A stretch of 64,000 nucleotides of DNA from Parastagonospora avenae f. sp. tritici 18332-5 (GCA_022559985.1 JAFJTR010000067.1:62001-126000); one strand, 5' to 3'. Shown: positions 12,301 through 24,111, numbered from the stretch's first letter. Notes: generated from the letters alone by a model not told the origin. A program made the numbers and translations.

Positions 12301-13599
12301 GTGCCCACCAGCGTAACCATTACTCAATGCGGAGATTTTAAGCGATCTGGACCCTCCGAACCCTAAAGCTTGAGCTTCACGGATGCGCTGAAGCGATATC
12401 CACACCCGTCATTAGCGCCTGAGCTTGGGTCAATTACTGACTGGCACTTCACGTGGCGTCTAGCCGCGTTAGCCATCTATTGCGAACGGCACGTGATTGA
12501 AATACATTAGACAAACATCGAACCCTGGATGATGGACTGCGTCAAGGATATAGTGATAGTGTGAGTTTCTGCCAAATATTCATTCTGATAAAATGACTGT
12601 CGCAGCCCATATGTAGCGCTCGGCATATTGCAATGCGTGACCTATCGACAATAGCGTAGTCTGACGCCCGTTGCTAGAAAATTGGCCCACGGGAAACAAG
12701 GGTGTACAATTTGGGGGTTAGCCGCATACACTCCTACATCGCCTTTAGTCCTACTTTACCAGAACTTGAGTTAACGGATGCTAGCGGCTTTCGAGGTACC
12801 TATCCGTCTCAGCTGCATGTTGTCCGGCCATGCAGGTGATTGCTGGATCACTGACTGGTCACGAGAGCCCCTCGGACTCTGACATTCTACCGACAGGATG
12901 GTTAGACTATTCCCATGTGCGACTGCACCTCATGGCAAGTATGCCTGCTGTCTTACCTGCATGGCCAGGAATAGATCTGACAGCATGCCACGTTGTTGGA
13001 TCCATGCCCATTTGAGCCCAGTGAGCCCAGTGCATCATCGCTTACACCACTGACTACAGTGTCACATATACCTTACATCGGTGCAGCCCTCCTGGGAATT
13101 TTCCTACTGATTTTGGCCGTCGGCAAATACCACGGCAATGGACCTACGCATGTCGACTAATGGGTCACGAAGGAAAGGGCACCTGTTCCTGCAAGGACTC
13201 ATTCCAAGGTCGCCGCCTTTACCGCGTTGATAATCCACGGTCTATTCCAGTAGTGCTACCTTAATACGACCGGATATTTACTAGTAGGTTCCCTGCACTG
13301 GAGCCAGCAAATGTCGGGGGTTCCCAAGATCTGGCCTGCGGGGTTCGCGGGACGGCACGAGCATCCGATGGATTGTTTTTGTCGAGAGATCCTGGCGAAT
13401 TTTGCGCGCCTTATCCGACCTTGCAGTTATCCTTCGTATAGCATGACTGACTCTACATGTGTAAAGTTATTGCAAAGTCACTCGCTTGCATCGCTATGAC
13501 GTTGGATTCGCGCTACTTCCAAGATCAAATTTCGTGAGAGCTTGCTTATCGAATGCATCATACCACTTCTGCCTCTCGAATCATATCGAACGCGTGGGT
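9351..13599. other. Gene-poor 4.2-kb region
   Basis: I found no ORF here with family resemblance, and short frames on both strands overlap each other freely. The part next to 9350 is the promoter and 5' UTR of the Zn2Cys6 gene. B-box-like strings at about 10033 and 11940 do not sit in a foldable tRNA. No inverted terminal repeats, long direct repeats or reverse-transcriptase motifs were noticed. Base composition is similar to neighbouring non-coding DNA, not the strongly AT-biased pattern of heavy RIP. Confidence 0.4.
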
Positions 13600-14877
13600 C
13601 TACTTTGATACCTCCTTGACCTCGTACGGATACATGAGCCGTCCGTCCAGCGCATCGAGTGGTCGTTCCCACCACAGGTACCCAAACTCGACGAGCACGG
13701 GAACCCACGTTGCGAAAGCCAAAACCTGCCCAAAAGACCACTCTATGTCCCTGTTATCGACCGAAGCGTGCTTGTTCGTATAATTTTGGAATTGGATGAA
13801 CCATATTAGACACAACCACATGCTCACAAAAGCGAGGACAAGACATGTCCACCACAGTACTCGAAAGATCTGCTTATACAACTTCCCTGCTGATGATTGT
13901 CGCAATCTGGCAATCAGGGTGCTGACAAGGTAGGTCGTTATCCCCAGGAAAAGCGAGCCGGCGAGAGCCCAAGCGAGACAGATCAAGAGTACTAGTTGGT
14001 ATTCCGCGCGCGTATTGATGCAAAGTACTTCCCAATCGGACTGCTTCTGGTACTTCCTCCACACAGCACCACTCATATTACGATCAAGTTTCTTGGGTAT
14101 GAATGACAAGACCAGTACGATGATGATCAGAATGTCTATGAGCCCCCACAGCAGGATCCGGCCTTTTTTTCGCCTGAGCAAATCTGATGCAGCAAGTTGC
14201 AGAAGAACTACGGGAAAAACGGAGCTGATAGGCATGAGCAGGGTAAGGGCCCATGCTGATGCGATGAAGGTAAAGTTGTCGACGGATTTTGCAATAGACA
14301 TCAGCGATGCGGATAGCATGGCAATCGCGAAAACGAATGATGTGTTGAGGAAAGCCAGGGTCGAATGCCGTAGCGCAAATAGCGTGCGAGCTAACATTCC
14401 AGCTCTACTCTCCTCTTTTGGGGCCTTGTCGAATCGAATGACAAGTAGTGCCCCGACGTAGAGTGTGACTAGTACTGCTTGTATTAGGTACGTCGCCATC
14501 ATCTAATCTGGTCAGCCTCTGAACTTCATCTTTCGAATTGCTCCCAGTCATACCCCTCGACCAGCAATATCCGAGTTGCCCTCGAAGCCCCAGAGAGGAC
14601 ACAATTCATTGCGACATTCCGGAAAATTTATCTCGAGTGCATTCTGCACAGTACGCGTTCCCTGTAGCCATACGAATAGCTCTCCCTCGGATGGCTGACT
14701 AAGATTGTTCGCCTGTAGATAATCTTGCAGACCGTCTCGTACAGCAGACTAAATTTTGGGACGCTGCGAAGGGGGCATCCCGTTCAAGTCCAGGTCCCAT
14801 AACGTAGCCGCCTGGCTGCAGTTGAAATGCAAGTCCATGGCCCATTTCGGCACCCAAGTGTAGTTGTTGAACGTCAT
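13600..14877 (-). pseudogene. Fungal multi-pass membrane protein with premature stop in the 5' exon
   Basis: Function unknown. The 3' exon (14502-13600, 300 codons) is open and encodes several hydrophobic helices, ending WSFGQVLAFATWVPVLVEFG then YLWWERPLDALDGRLMYPYE. It joins, through a 51-nt intron (14553-14503) with GTATGA, GCTGAC and TTAG, to a 5' exon reading MTFNNYTWVPKWAMDL, FNCSQAATLWDLDLNG and ECRNELCPLWGFEGNSDIAG. That exon is a Cys-containing, probably extracellular part whose ELC..GFEGNSDIAG block I associate with a fungal membrane-protein family. Codon 43 of the exon is TAG (14751-14749) in an otherwise clean frame, consistent with a CAG-to-TAG change. The true start may lie further upstream. 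If translation starts at 14502, a truncated 300-aa protein is possible. A remnant of a second copy lies 1 kb upstream. Confidence 0.55.
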
Positions 14878-15864
14878 GGCTCACTGAGGTACTGCATAAA
14901 CGTGAGGGTGTCGTATAATTTACTTTAAGTGATGGTGGTAGCTCTTGCCTATGAAGCATGAAGTTACAGGCTACAGCACAACCTTGCAATGTCAACTAGG
15001 CAATGAAACGTTCCAATCGATGCCTAGCAGTATGAGCGCGATTCTTCTTCAATGATAAGCCTGAGTTTGCCGCGCTTGTGGTCCATTTCACGTCGACACA
15101 CGTTTCATTGGTCGATGCTGACTTAAGCGCCCGAGCGCAAATGAGTCTCAGACATGCGGACACTGCATTAGTTGAGCTGTGCATTACGAAACACTCGAAA
15201 ATATGCGAGGTAATCACTCCCCCAGTATGGAATAGAATGTGACAGCTCCAACGTACGCCTGCATACTTGAACCCTTCACATTCTCAATCTCCACCTACCT
15301 ATACGGACGTCATACTGCTCATCCTAAAGGCATTTAGGCTCGACTATTAAATTATTACCTTCCACTCTTTTCACAAGAATCTGGGTGCAATGTTTCGCAA
15401 GTAATGCTTGTCTAGGTCGAAAGACATATGCAGTTGGGATGCCTCAAGTCAATTGGCGACTTCCCCCTCGACTTCTTCTTTCCAAAAAGATCCCTCGAGT
15501 ATACCCTCAGCCTGATATTCATTGACAGTAGTGTGGTTTCCGTAGAACTATGCCGTCACAGCTTCAGCATCTTGCCTTCTCAAAGACCTTGTCTGCACCA
15601 GACTATTCGGGTGCTCTCTGCTCAATCGCGCTCTCCGTTCATGATGAAAGTTGTTGTTGTCGTTGTCGTCTCGCATCCGAAACACGGCTGATAGCGAAGT
15701 GCTATCCTTCGAACGATATGAATCAAGCGCTCTGTGAGAATTCAGCAACTTCCCACTGGCTGTCAAAGTCTTCAAGGCTCAAAATCGTAGATTGTTGGTA
15801 ATAAAAGGAAGCACTACAATGCTCTCTGCTTTATTCCTCAGAACTGCAACTTGCCGTAAATTTG
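14878..15864. other. Region between membrane-protein pseudogene and its paralogue remnant
   Basis: Probably holds decayed sequence. On the minus strand a 74-codon frame at 15217-14996 with several Cys, and the string ELPPSLKVNYTTPSRLCST near 14930, could be leftovers of the extracellular N-terminus of the gene at 13600-14877. A minus-strand frame at 15775-15548 with a run of Asp/Asn could be the C-terminal tail of the second copy. A short GTT-rich run occurs near 15650. None of these can be assembled into a gene. Confidence 0.3.
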
Positions 15865-16080
15865 CTATGTCACTGCGAAACATATTGTTCCACAGCCATC
15901 GAGAAGGTCTTGCGATGTGAGATAACAATGTTCGGCGGCGTGGAGCGCAAGGATAATGCCCACGAGCACGCATCGCGGCCAGATGACGAAAGCTCTTTGC
16001 CACCAGAAATGATACCCATATTCGAATGCGGAACCGGCACTACTTGGTCAATAATTGCTATGAGCGCGACGCTCATGGCT
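15865..16080 (-). pseudogene. Frameshifted C-terminal remnant of the same membrane-protein family
   Basis: On the minus strand SVALIAIIDQVVPVP (from 16076 downward) is followed, after a frame change, by FEYGYHFWWQRAFVIW and ends at a stop at 15865. Placed together they match in order the C-terminal block WSFGQVLAFATWVPVLVEFG and YLWWERP of the protein encoded at 13600-14502. No matching upstream exons were found, so only a fragment remains. I infer an old tandem duplication with decay of this copy. The similarity is short and was judged by eye. Confidence 0.45.
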
Positions 16081-16449
16081 TCTCGACCGCGTCTTCATCC
16101 CCGAAGTCCGTCGTCTGGGCTGTCAGATTGTATCGAAGAAGCGTTTGACCACTCTATACTCGTTGGCGAAACGCGATAGTAGCGACATCTCGCTACTGGA
16201 AATTATGCCAATGATCGATGGAGATTTTCCACAGCGCTGTGAATTAGAAAAGTGCCGATAGGCTGAAACTGCGTCACTATATTGAGTCTAAAGCATTGTG
16301 TTTATAATCAACGTTTTCTAACATTGCTAGTCTACAGCTCCTAAGCATCCATAAAAGTATATAAGTAGAATCGAAAATGTCGTAGAGACAAAGTGTACTT
16401 CCTCCGTTTATCTACATCCTCCGGTTTTGTTCTGGTCTTCTTCACAAAT

Positions 16450-17387
16450 CTACTCCTCGTTTCCGCCCTTGTTGCCGAACTTGTCCTTAACCCAGTCCCA
16501 CCAGCTGCCACCGTCACCACCCTCCTCGTCGTTGGGGGGCATACCGGGGAGACCAGGTGTGTTGGGCTTCGGGGGCTTTCCAGGCATGGGGAAGCCTCCA
16601 GTTGGGAGAGGAAGGGATGGGCCTCCAGTTGGGGCTGGCACACCAGGGATGGGAGAACCTCCAGTTGGGGTAGGAGGAAGATTGCCGCCAGGGAGGGGCG
16701 TGAACTCTGGGAGTTCCTGACGCTTGTAGATGTGTGGCGAGCCGGGAGCGAGCTGGTAGTCGATCGCTAGGCGCCTGGAAGGAGGTGCGCCTGGCAGAGA
16801 GAATCCACCAGATGGCTCAGGGAGGCTGGGAGCACCGCCTTCGGGCGAGCCAGGTGGACCTCCAGGGAAGCCTCCAGGGAAGCCGCCAGTTGGCTGAGGT
16901 GCGCCAGGAACTTGACCACCGGGGAATCCACCACCGGGAGAATCGCCACCAGGCTGAGGGAATCCACCTCCAGGCTGGGGGAAACCTCCAGTAGGCTGAG
17001 GTGCGCCAGGAGCTTGACCACCGGGAAATCCACCACCAGGCTGAGGAAAGCCGCCTCCGGGAGAGTTACCGCCAGGCTGAGGGAATCCACCCCCAGGAGA
17101 GTTGCCACCAGGCTGAGGGAAGCCTCCAGGGGAGTTACCACCTGGCTTAGGCCATCCACCTCCTGGAGCACCACCACCTGGCTTGGGGAAGTTGGGGAAA
17201 CCACCGCCTTGACCATCCTGACCTGGGCGCTGGCGAGCCTCAAGATTGGTACCCAATGCTGTAATGTGTAAGTATATGTGCACTGTGGGGATGGAGAAAG
17301 TGTTCTTTGCTTACCGGCATCAATGGCGTTGCCAAAGGGCAGGGCAAGGGAAGAGCCCGCGAGAGAGAGAATGATAGCGGACCTCAT
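16450..17387 (-). CDS. Secreted Gly/Pro-rich repeat protein
   Basis: Two exons (17387-17315, 17258-16450) give 293 aa. The N-terminus MRSAIILSLAGSSLALPFG is a typical signal peptide. Most of the rest is low-complexity built on repeats such as PQPGGNSPGGGF and GGFPGG, with about five near-perfect NSPGGGF-type units at residues 35-110. Two possible Kex2-type dibasic sites occur (SRR before LAIDY, KR before QELPEF), so the precursor could be processed. The C-terminus is distinct and charged: DEEGGDGGSWWDWVKDKFGN. I do not recognise a named family; it resembles structural or cell-wall-associated glycine-rich secreted proteins. Long antisense frames over this gene are by-products of the repeat. 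Coding is supported by the signal peptide, clean intron and consistent repeat frame. Confidence 0.75.
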
Positions 17388-18636
17388 GATGACTGATGGA
17401 AGATAAAGATTTTCAAAGTTGAAACTGAGTCGAAAGTTGTAATGAAGGAGTGGCTCAGCCAAGTGAATGTAGTACCGCTGGGGTAGTGAGTGGATGGAGA
17501 ACTGGAGAAGAACTGGAGAAGAGCGGATGATACAAAAGCCAAGTGGACTTGTTGTGATGAGTTTTCAAGGGCGAAGCAGCTCGATGTTTATATACACCTT
17601 CTGTCGATCATGGCAGTCGTCATGTCCCATCTACTTGTTGCGGGTCCCCGCCATCGCTCCACTTCCCATAGTAATCGGAATGTCTGATACTGATGGGCTA
17701 AGACCTGGGATGTCCTTTCATTCTTCATAAACATCAACCATGCGTCAGGGAAGCTGTTTCGAACACCCGGGTCGTTCATGTGGCCTCCGCCAGTGGCATT
17801 GCTCTGCAGGCATGAACAGCCGAGGGAACACTCAACGGCTCCCTGTAGACTCGGCCATGTGTTTCAGTTGGTATCCAATCCGCCAAGCGCAGAGATGATG
17901 TGCGCCCGAGGCGCGCGTCAATGCGCCAAGTCATCACCAGATGCCGGTCTGGGCGAGACCGGGTTGGGCGGCGTGTTAATTGTACGCGACAATCCTTCTT
18001 TTCTCCGAAGCAACTCAAGCATTGTAAAGATGAGCGGGCGCGGGAGCGAGTGGTGTTGGCGTGATGAAGGGATGCAGCGGGTCGCACCCGTTTCAGGATT
18101 GCGCGTCCTCAGCCAAGATCAAACATGTGCATGTCCTATTGGTCCAAACGGCCAAGTCACGATCTGCGTCTAGAACAGGCAGGGTGTTTGAGGCAGAGTG
18201 TTTCGACGGACTTCGCCTTGTTTTCTGAACTTTTTTTGGACTTGTTTGCATTGCACTTGGACTTGTTTGCATTGTACAGGACGATGTGCGATTAAAGCCG
18301 GTAGCTGCTGTTCTGCACATATGGCCGGGTATGTGACGTCTTGATTGCATTGAACTATGGCATGAGAGACATCGTGTCATGCGAGGCATTGCCGATCCAC
18401 GATCGGTGATGCCGTAGAGGTGAGGCTACATCCTTGCAGCAGAGATGACGATGCACAACACCGATTGAACATTCGCAATACCTAGTATGTCGATCCGCCA
18501 AAACGAAACAGTGCACAGTGGAGACACTTGTCCAGCCGTTGGTTCGGGTGACATTCTGGATCGTCCATTGGCGGAGCAATATCGTCGAAAAGATGAAGTA
18601 GACATGTTGGGATGTCAGGAAGTGACATGATTGTGG
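17388..18636. other. Intergenic region
   Basis: The part next to 17387 is the promoter of the secreted repeat protein; the rest lies beyond the 3' end of the MFS gene. No supported ORF. It holds a short tandem duplication at 18238-18277. Confidence 0.4.
18238..18277. repeat. Short tandem duplication, 21-nt unit
   Basis: A 21-nt unit beginning GGACTTGTTTGCATTG is present almost twice in direct succession (18238-18258 and 18259-18277), with one mismatch before the second copy ends. It lies in non-coding DNA and looks like a local slippage duplication. Confidence 0.7.
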
Positions 18637-20012
18637 TCACAGCCACCCAATGCGCTTAGCAGCAAAGCCCCCACAACCGAAGAGCGCGGTCACGCCGGTA
18701 AAGGTGATGAGAGCTCCATAGCCACCTCCATAGGCGAAAGATGCACTCCAGTTTCCTGCGTGCAGAAGAGCTTCAGAAAGCGGGCCACTGCATAAATTGC
18801 CCACCCCTTTCCCTGCCGCCAAGAATGCCCATACCATACCGGAGTCCGCATTTCTTCTCTTTCTCTGTGTGTCGGAGACGATTGCACTCCATGCGCTGGC
18901 CTGAGATCCGGCAGAAGCACCGTACACAATGCAAAAGACATAAAGCAACGCCAAAGAAGTCGAAAACCCCCAGAAGAGGAATACACCCACTGCAGAGCCC
19001 ATGGCTGATACAAGCAAGCAGTGGACGACATGGTATTTGTCGGTTGCCGCGCCCATGCAGAGACTGCCCACGAAGGATGCTGCATTCAGTAGAATGATTG
19101 TAATCGTGCCTTGAATGGTGCTCGCGCCAAGCGAACGGGCATAGGTTGGCAGATAAATTGCCGGAAGAAAGAAACCCATGCTTTGGATGATGTTGCCAGA
19201 CTGCAATATCAGAAAATTGCGGCACGTCCAGAAAGACAAGTCGAACTTCCGAGACTGCGATGTTTGTGAGAGTGGTAATCGAGGTTTGAAGAAGAACAAA
19301 ATGGGAAGATTCAGTACAGCAAAGGCGACTGCACATATCCTCAACGTCGTCCGAAAACCGTATGACTGCAAAAGCCACTCGAGGATGATGGGTAGAATGG
19401 CGCCGCTACATCCCAGGCCAGCCATGGCAACTCCGTATGCGAAGCCTCTTCGTCGGACCCACCACTCATCGAGATAGAACAAAATAGGCGACCAGGCGAG
19501 ACAACCACCCACTGAATACATGATCCCTTGAGTGAGGATTAGATGAGATACATTTGTCGAGAACGATGCCAGAGTGAGAGCCAGACACAGGATTACTAGG
19601 CCAACAGGTGCGGCCCACTTCCGAAAGCTGGGAAAGTACTTTAAGACTGCGTACCAGCCTGTGAGACCCATGTACATGAGGCCCATGGCGCAGGTACCAA
19701 CAACAGCGATGTTACTCGACCCAGCAAAGTCATTAGCGGCATAGTACTCTTGGAAGATGCCGTATGAAGAAGGAAAGCCTGGGTACCATCAGCGATCGTG
19801 TTGGGCACACAACTTGTAGACTTACCCCAAATCATTGCTTCAAGCATGAAGCACGCCATCAAACACAGCCATGCATCTTTGCCTCCATCCGTTGGTGGCA
19901 GATAGAAAGCTTGATCGTTGTCTGCATCGTGAAGCTCAACGTCCCTCGTAATTGGTGTTTGTTGCTGGTCGTACGAGGTTAGCGCAACCTCTGTGCTATG
20001 ATTCGAAGCCAT
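18637..20012 (-). CDS. MFS transporter, monocarboxylate-porter-like
   Basis: Plasma-membrane or organelle carrier of the major facilitator superfamily; substrate unknown. Exons 20012-19826 and 19778-18637 give 442 aa. A polar N-terminus (about 45 aa) is followed by TM1 (KDAWLCLMACFMLEAMIWG) and the block GFPSSYGIFQEYY typical of fungal monocarboxylate-porter homologues. Then come about eleven more hydrophobic segments, including LFYLDEWWVRRRGFAYGVAM, which carries the W-F/V-x-R-R-G-x-A-x-G loop motif after TM4, and a central basic loop before SFWTCRNFLIL. The C-terminus ends shortly after the last TM segment. The intron has GTAAGT and CCCAG ends and restores the TM1-loop sequence. No adjacent enzyme hints at a substrate. 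Confidence 0.87.
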
Positions 20013-20493
20013 CGAAGAGCGATGAGAGGTCTGGAAGTAGGCTCATGTCGACTTCATATCATCCCATATACCCTAACAGTCACTGTTCGCGCCATCGTCA
20101 TTGGCGTGTAGTAATCAATGGTAGGGCGTGTCCGATGCACCATGCATGCTAAGATAGTGAAGCTGCGGTCCTCAGCCAGCCGATGGTAGCCATAGCGTGC
20201 ATAGTACAGCGATATCGGCCTGACCGTGGTTGAGATGGAAGCGAAGATGTTAGTAGGAGTAAGCACCAACGTGGGGTCCAGAGGGCGTCTCTTGGCAGGC
20301 ACGGGCGCACGCGATGGGCGGAAATAGCGCGTCGCGACTTCCGCATATGCCTATGGCGCCTCGACAACTAGCTTTCACTTTCACTGCACACCATTGTTGA
20401 TTCTATAGCGTTTTCGTTTCGCAACCATGTACCAGCGATGATTGCAACACCACCGACTAATTACTAATAACACTCAACGATCCGATTGCGAAC
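20013..20493. promoter_or_regulatory. Divergent promoter region, MFS gene / ORC4
   Basis: A 481-bp gap between two divergent start codons. No supported ORF and no clear conserved element. Role inferred from orientation. Confidence 0.45.
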
Positions 20494-22907
20494 ATGGACG
20501 ACTCTCCTCGCTCCTCAAAACGGAGAAAGCTCGATACACCGAAGCGCATCGCATCTAGCCCGTTGGTTAAGGGATCGGCAAAGAGAGCCTCTGGAAGGCT
20601 CGCGAATCGATCCACTTCATATGCGGCAGGAAGCACTGGCGAAGGAATAGAGACAGACCGGCCTGCGAAGAAAGCGTCGAATGGCGCAACGAACAAGCGC
20701 ACTGCTGTGCCCGATATTGATATATATGACGATATAGAGGGGGCACTCAGCGTAGCGCCTGCATCGAGATCAGCTCCACGGCGATCCCTTGCTGTGTCTA
20801 GAGAAGGAACCGAAGGCACCACTGATGAACTCCAGGAGGTCGCTACGGCACCGAAGCGTGGAAAGGGGCGACCAAAGGCATCGGATGTCACAACAGCCTC
20901 GAAACGTGGGAAGGCCACAAAGACGCCTGCAGCTTCTGCACGCAAGCCACCAGCTGCGACATCTGGCGCGCGTAGACGTGCTGTTAGTCCGGAAGCAAGT
21001 CAGGAGGAGGGCACAGAAGACCCCGAAGCGCCAGACACTCCTACACAACCATCGACGAGGAAATCGGCTACGCGCGCGAAGAAGAAAGCTTTGTTGGAGG
21101 AAGACGACGAGGACGAACTTGCTGTAGCGACACCTTCCAGGTTTTCCAAGAATCGGAAACCCTTGGAGGAACGGACAACAATACCAGAAACCGAAGACGA
21201 GCTCGATGCATGCCCTCCGCCTAGTAGCAGAAAGTCCAGACAAACTACTAGCGCCCGACGTCGCTCGAACCGAACCGATCACATAAGCAATGGGGATGAT
21301 GGTGTGGATACGCAGGACGGAGCGAAGAGCGACGAGGATGAAGGAGCCATGGACATCGATGGAAACAGTGTCATGGAGAGCATATTGGACCCTACCGAGC
21401 CTAGCCCGTTCAATAAGCCCAATTCAGCTCAGAAGAAGGCCGCCGCACCGCTGATCTATGGGAATCTCCCAGCAGGTCGCGAATTGGATCTACTCAAGAC
21501 AATTATCCTCGAGCGTATCGCTGCGAAAAGGTCAACGCCACTCGTCAATTTGGATGCTGAATACACGTCGGTGCACCAGATCATCGAGCAAACGGTGACA
21601 GCAGGAGAGGGCAACTCGATGCTGCTGATTGGCGCCCGTGGTAGCGGAAAGACTGCTCTTGTGAACAAAGTTCTGTCAGAAGTGGCGAAAGAGAATGCTG
21701 GCGAATACCACGTAGTGCGTCTCAACGGCTTCATACACACTGACGACAAGATTGCGCTCCGAGAGATCTGGCGGCAGCTTGGAAAAGAGATGGACATTGA
21801 GGACGATGGCAGTGGACCAGGGAAGAATTACGCCGACACTTTGACTACGCTGCTTGCACTGTTATCGCATCCCTCTGAGCATACAGGCGAATACACTGAT
21901 CAGGTCGCCAAGGCAGTCATCTTCGTCATGGATGAATTTGACCTCTTCGCTCAGCACCCTCGACAGACTTTGCTGTATAATCTCTTCGACATCGCACAGT
22001 CGCGAAAAGCACCCATTGCTGTCTTAGGACTGACTACACGGATCGATGTAACCAACAGTCTGGAGAAACGTGTAAAGAGTCGTTTCAGCCATCGCTATGT
22101 GCATCTCAGCCTAGCGAAGACCTTTACTGCGTTTCAAGAGATGTGCAAAGCTGGCCTGATAATTGAACCTGAGCGCTTGAGTGTCGAAGAGCGCGGCATA
22201 CTGGAGGGTGGTGCGAAGAGTCTACAAATCAATGGCACACCCACTAAAAAGGTGAAGAAAGATGCGAAGCAAGATATCCTGGCCGAGTGGAATACCAACG
22301 TTGACGTAAGTCCCCTCTTCATGTTCTGAAAATGGTAGTTGACTAACTCGCCTTGTAGAAACTCTTCGCATCGGCTCAATTCCTCACCCAGCATCTAGCA
22401 CCGCACTTTTACCGCACGAAGTCCGTTCCAGCTGTTCTCAACACCTTCTTCCTCCCAACCGCCACATTATCACCAGACCTACCATTCGCACCGAATAACA
22501 ATCTCAACCTCCCTGATTCGAAACTCTTCTTGATCCCGAACCTATCAACCCTAGCTCTCTCCCTGCTGATTGCCGCCGCCCGCCTCGACATCATCCACGA
22601 CAGCGATACATGCAACTTCAACATGGCATACGATGAGTATGTCACGCTCGCTTCCAAGGCTCGCATTCAGTCGGCAGCAGGCGGCATGTCGGCGTCTGGC
22701 AGCATCAGCAAAGTCTGGGGCAAAGACGTTGCGCGGCGCGAGTGGGAAATGCTTGTTGAGCTGGGCTTGATCATGCCGGTGATTCAGGGACAGACTGGCG
22801 GCTTTGGCATGATTCGGTGCGACGTTGCCTTGGAAGAGGTTGGCGCCGTGTTGAATGGAGAGAAAGGTGTGGATCGGTACTTGGAGAGGTGGTGTAAGGC
22901 TATATAG
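20494..22907 (+). CDS. ORC4: Origin recognition complex subunit 4 with long disordered basic N-terminus
   Basis: AAA+ subunit of the complex that binds replication origins and loads MCM. Exons 20494-22305 and 22359-22907 give 786 aa. Residues 1 to about 310 are low-complexity, rich in K/R/S/A/E, with an AT-hook-like KRGKGRPK and other short basic clusters. The AAA+ part starts at LPAGRELDLLKTIILERIAA, with Walker A GARGSGKT (from residue 380) and Walker B VIFVMDEFDLF (Asp480). ORC4-specific sequence follows (ARQTLLYNLFD region, LEKRVKSRFSHR sensor-2 region). The C-terminal winged-helix part spans both exons, with NFNMAYDEYVTLASKAR and a final ERWCKAI. The intron has a perfect GACTAAC branch site. 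Fission-yeast Orc4 uses N-terminal AT-hooks to bind origins; the analogy here is inference. Confidence 0.92.
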
Positions 22908-24111
22908 CGCTGAGGTGGGAAGACGCCCCTGCACGCGGTATTACTATCAAAAGATTTCGGCTACATGCATCCAACAACGGCTCATGTCATACGGTCGATT
23001 GTGACTTGAGGTCGGGTACTTAAAGCCGCCTTGCCTTTGCTTCTTTCCTTCTCTGTCCTCGACGTTCGTGCCTGAATCCAAAGTAATCGGGAGGCAGCGA
23101 TGTCTTTCTATGGTTTTGCTGATGCCTCTCCAAATACAGAAAATCTCGCTCCGATGTGTTTGGGGGTGTCGAGATCGTCCATAACCATCTCTATGGAAGG
23201 TCAGAGACTTGAAGCCAGGAAAAAACAGCAGCTCATGCTCGACTACATGAAATTTTCAAACTCGCAAGATGGAAGCCTATATGTCTCGTTGAGGGCCCAA
23301 GAATCGGCTGCGCGATCTTCATGTTTGAGCCTCAAACGACATCGTACGCGGTGTATACATAGCTTCCGTTCTCTGCAGCTCTTTTCTTTCAACAACATTT
23401 CTAAGCTGCTCAGAAAAACAAAAACGGATTCCCGTGCCATACATGTCTGCTGTGCTCTCCCTGCTTGCCGGGCATAAAAACTGGACACGCCACGTTCATG
23501 TGAGTCTCCGCGTCTGCGGTGGGGTTCTTCAGATGCCTCGAGTATTTCTGTCACAAAGATGGTGAGTTCTCAGTATTTCAGTGTGACTCAGGCATGGATA
23601 ACAGATAATGGTTTTTTAATCTGTTGAGATGTATCATGCGGCGCCTCATGTCGAGTTTGTGCTATGTTTGCAGGTTCGAAATGACTACTAGTGCTCTCAT
23701 GTCCACAAGAAGAGTCAGAAAACTGAAGATACAACACAGTACAAGAGACTTGCTCCGTCTCTTTGTTGTTTGGTTCAAAATTGGGCAGTGAGCATTGTAT
23801 CTCTTTCCGCCGTTTAGGCTGGGAAGACTCAAAAGAAAAATGAGAACCCGATGCACGTATGTCGGCTCAGTAACAGTGTGAGACCAAAATTACGGTTGCG
23901 CGAGGCTCATGAAGGTGTTTTTATTGCCAGCCAGTCTTTTGCATACAACCATTACATGAATCCTGGATCATGATGTTCGTCGCCCTCGCCCCATACTCAA
24001 GTGCAAATTTTTACGAGGGATTTTACCTCCAACTCCACCTAGCGCCTCACGAATACCAACTATACCTCGCCTCATTCCACCGCGCGACGGTGCAAACCAC
24101 TGGATTATTAG
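22908..24111. other. Intergenic region between ORC4 and tRNA-Lys
   Basis: Holds the ORC4 3' region. One plus-strand frame of 125 codons (23100-23477) starts with ATG but has no family resemblance, signal peptide or domain; I do not call it a gene. The last 100 bp are AT-rich. Confidence 0.4.

Noticed and set aside
16393..17471. Several long frames on both strands over the Gly/Pro-rich gene
   Set aside because: Repeat-driven shadows; only the minus-strand frame with signal peptide and intron is consistent.
23100..23477. 125-codon ATG frame between ORC4 and tRNA-Lys
   Set aside because: No domain, signal peptide or intron support; composition resembles non-coding sequence around it.
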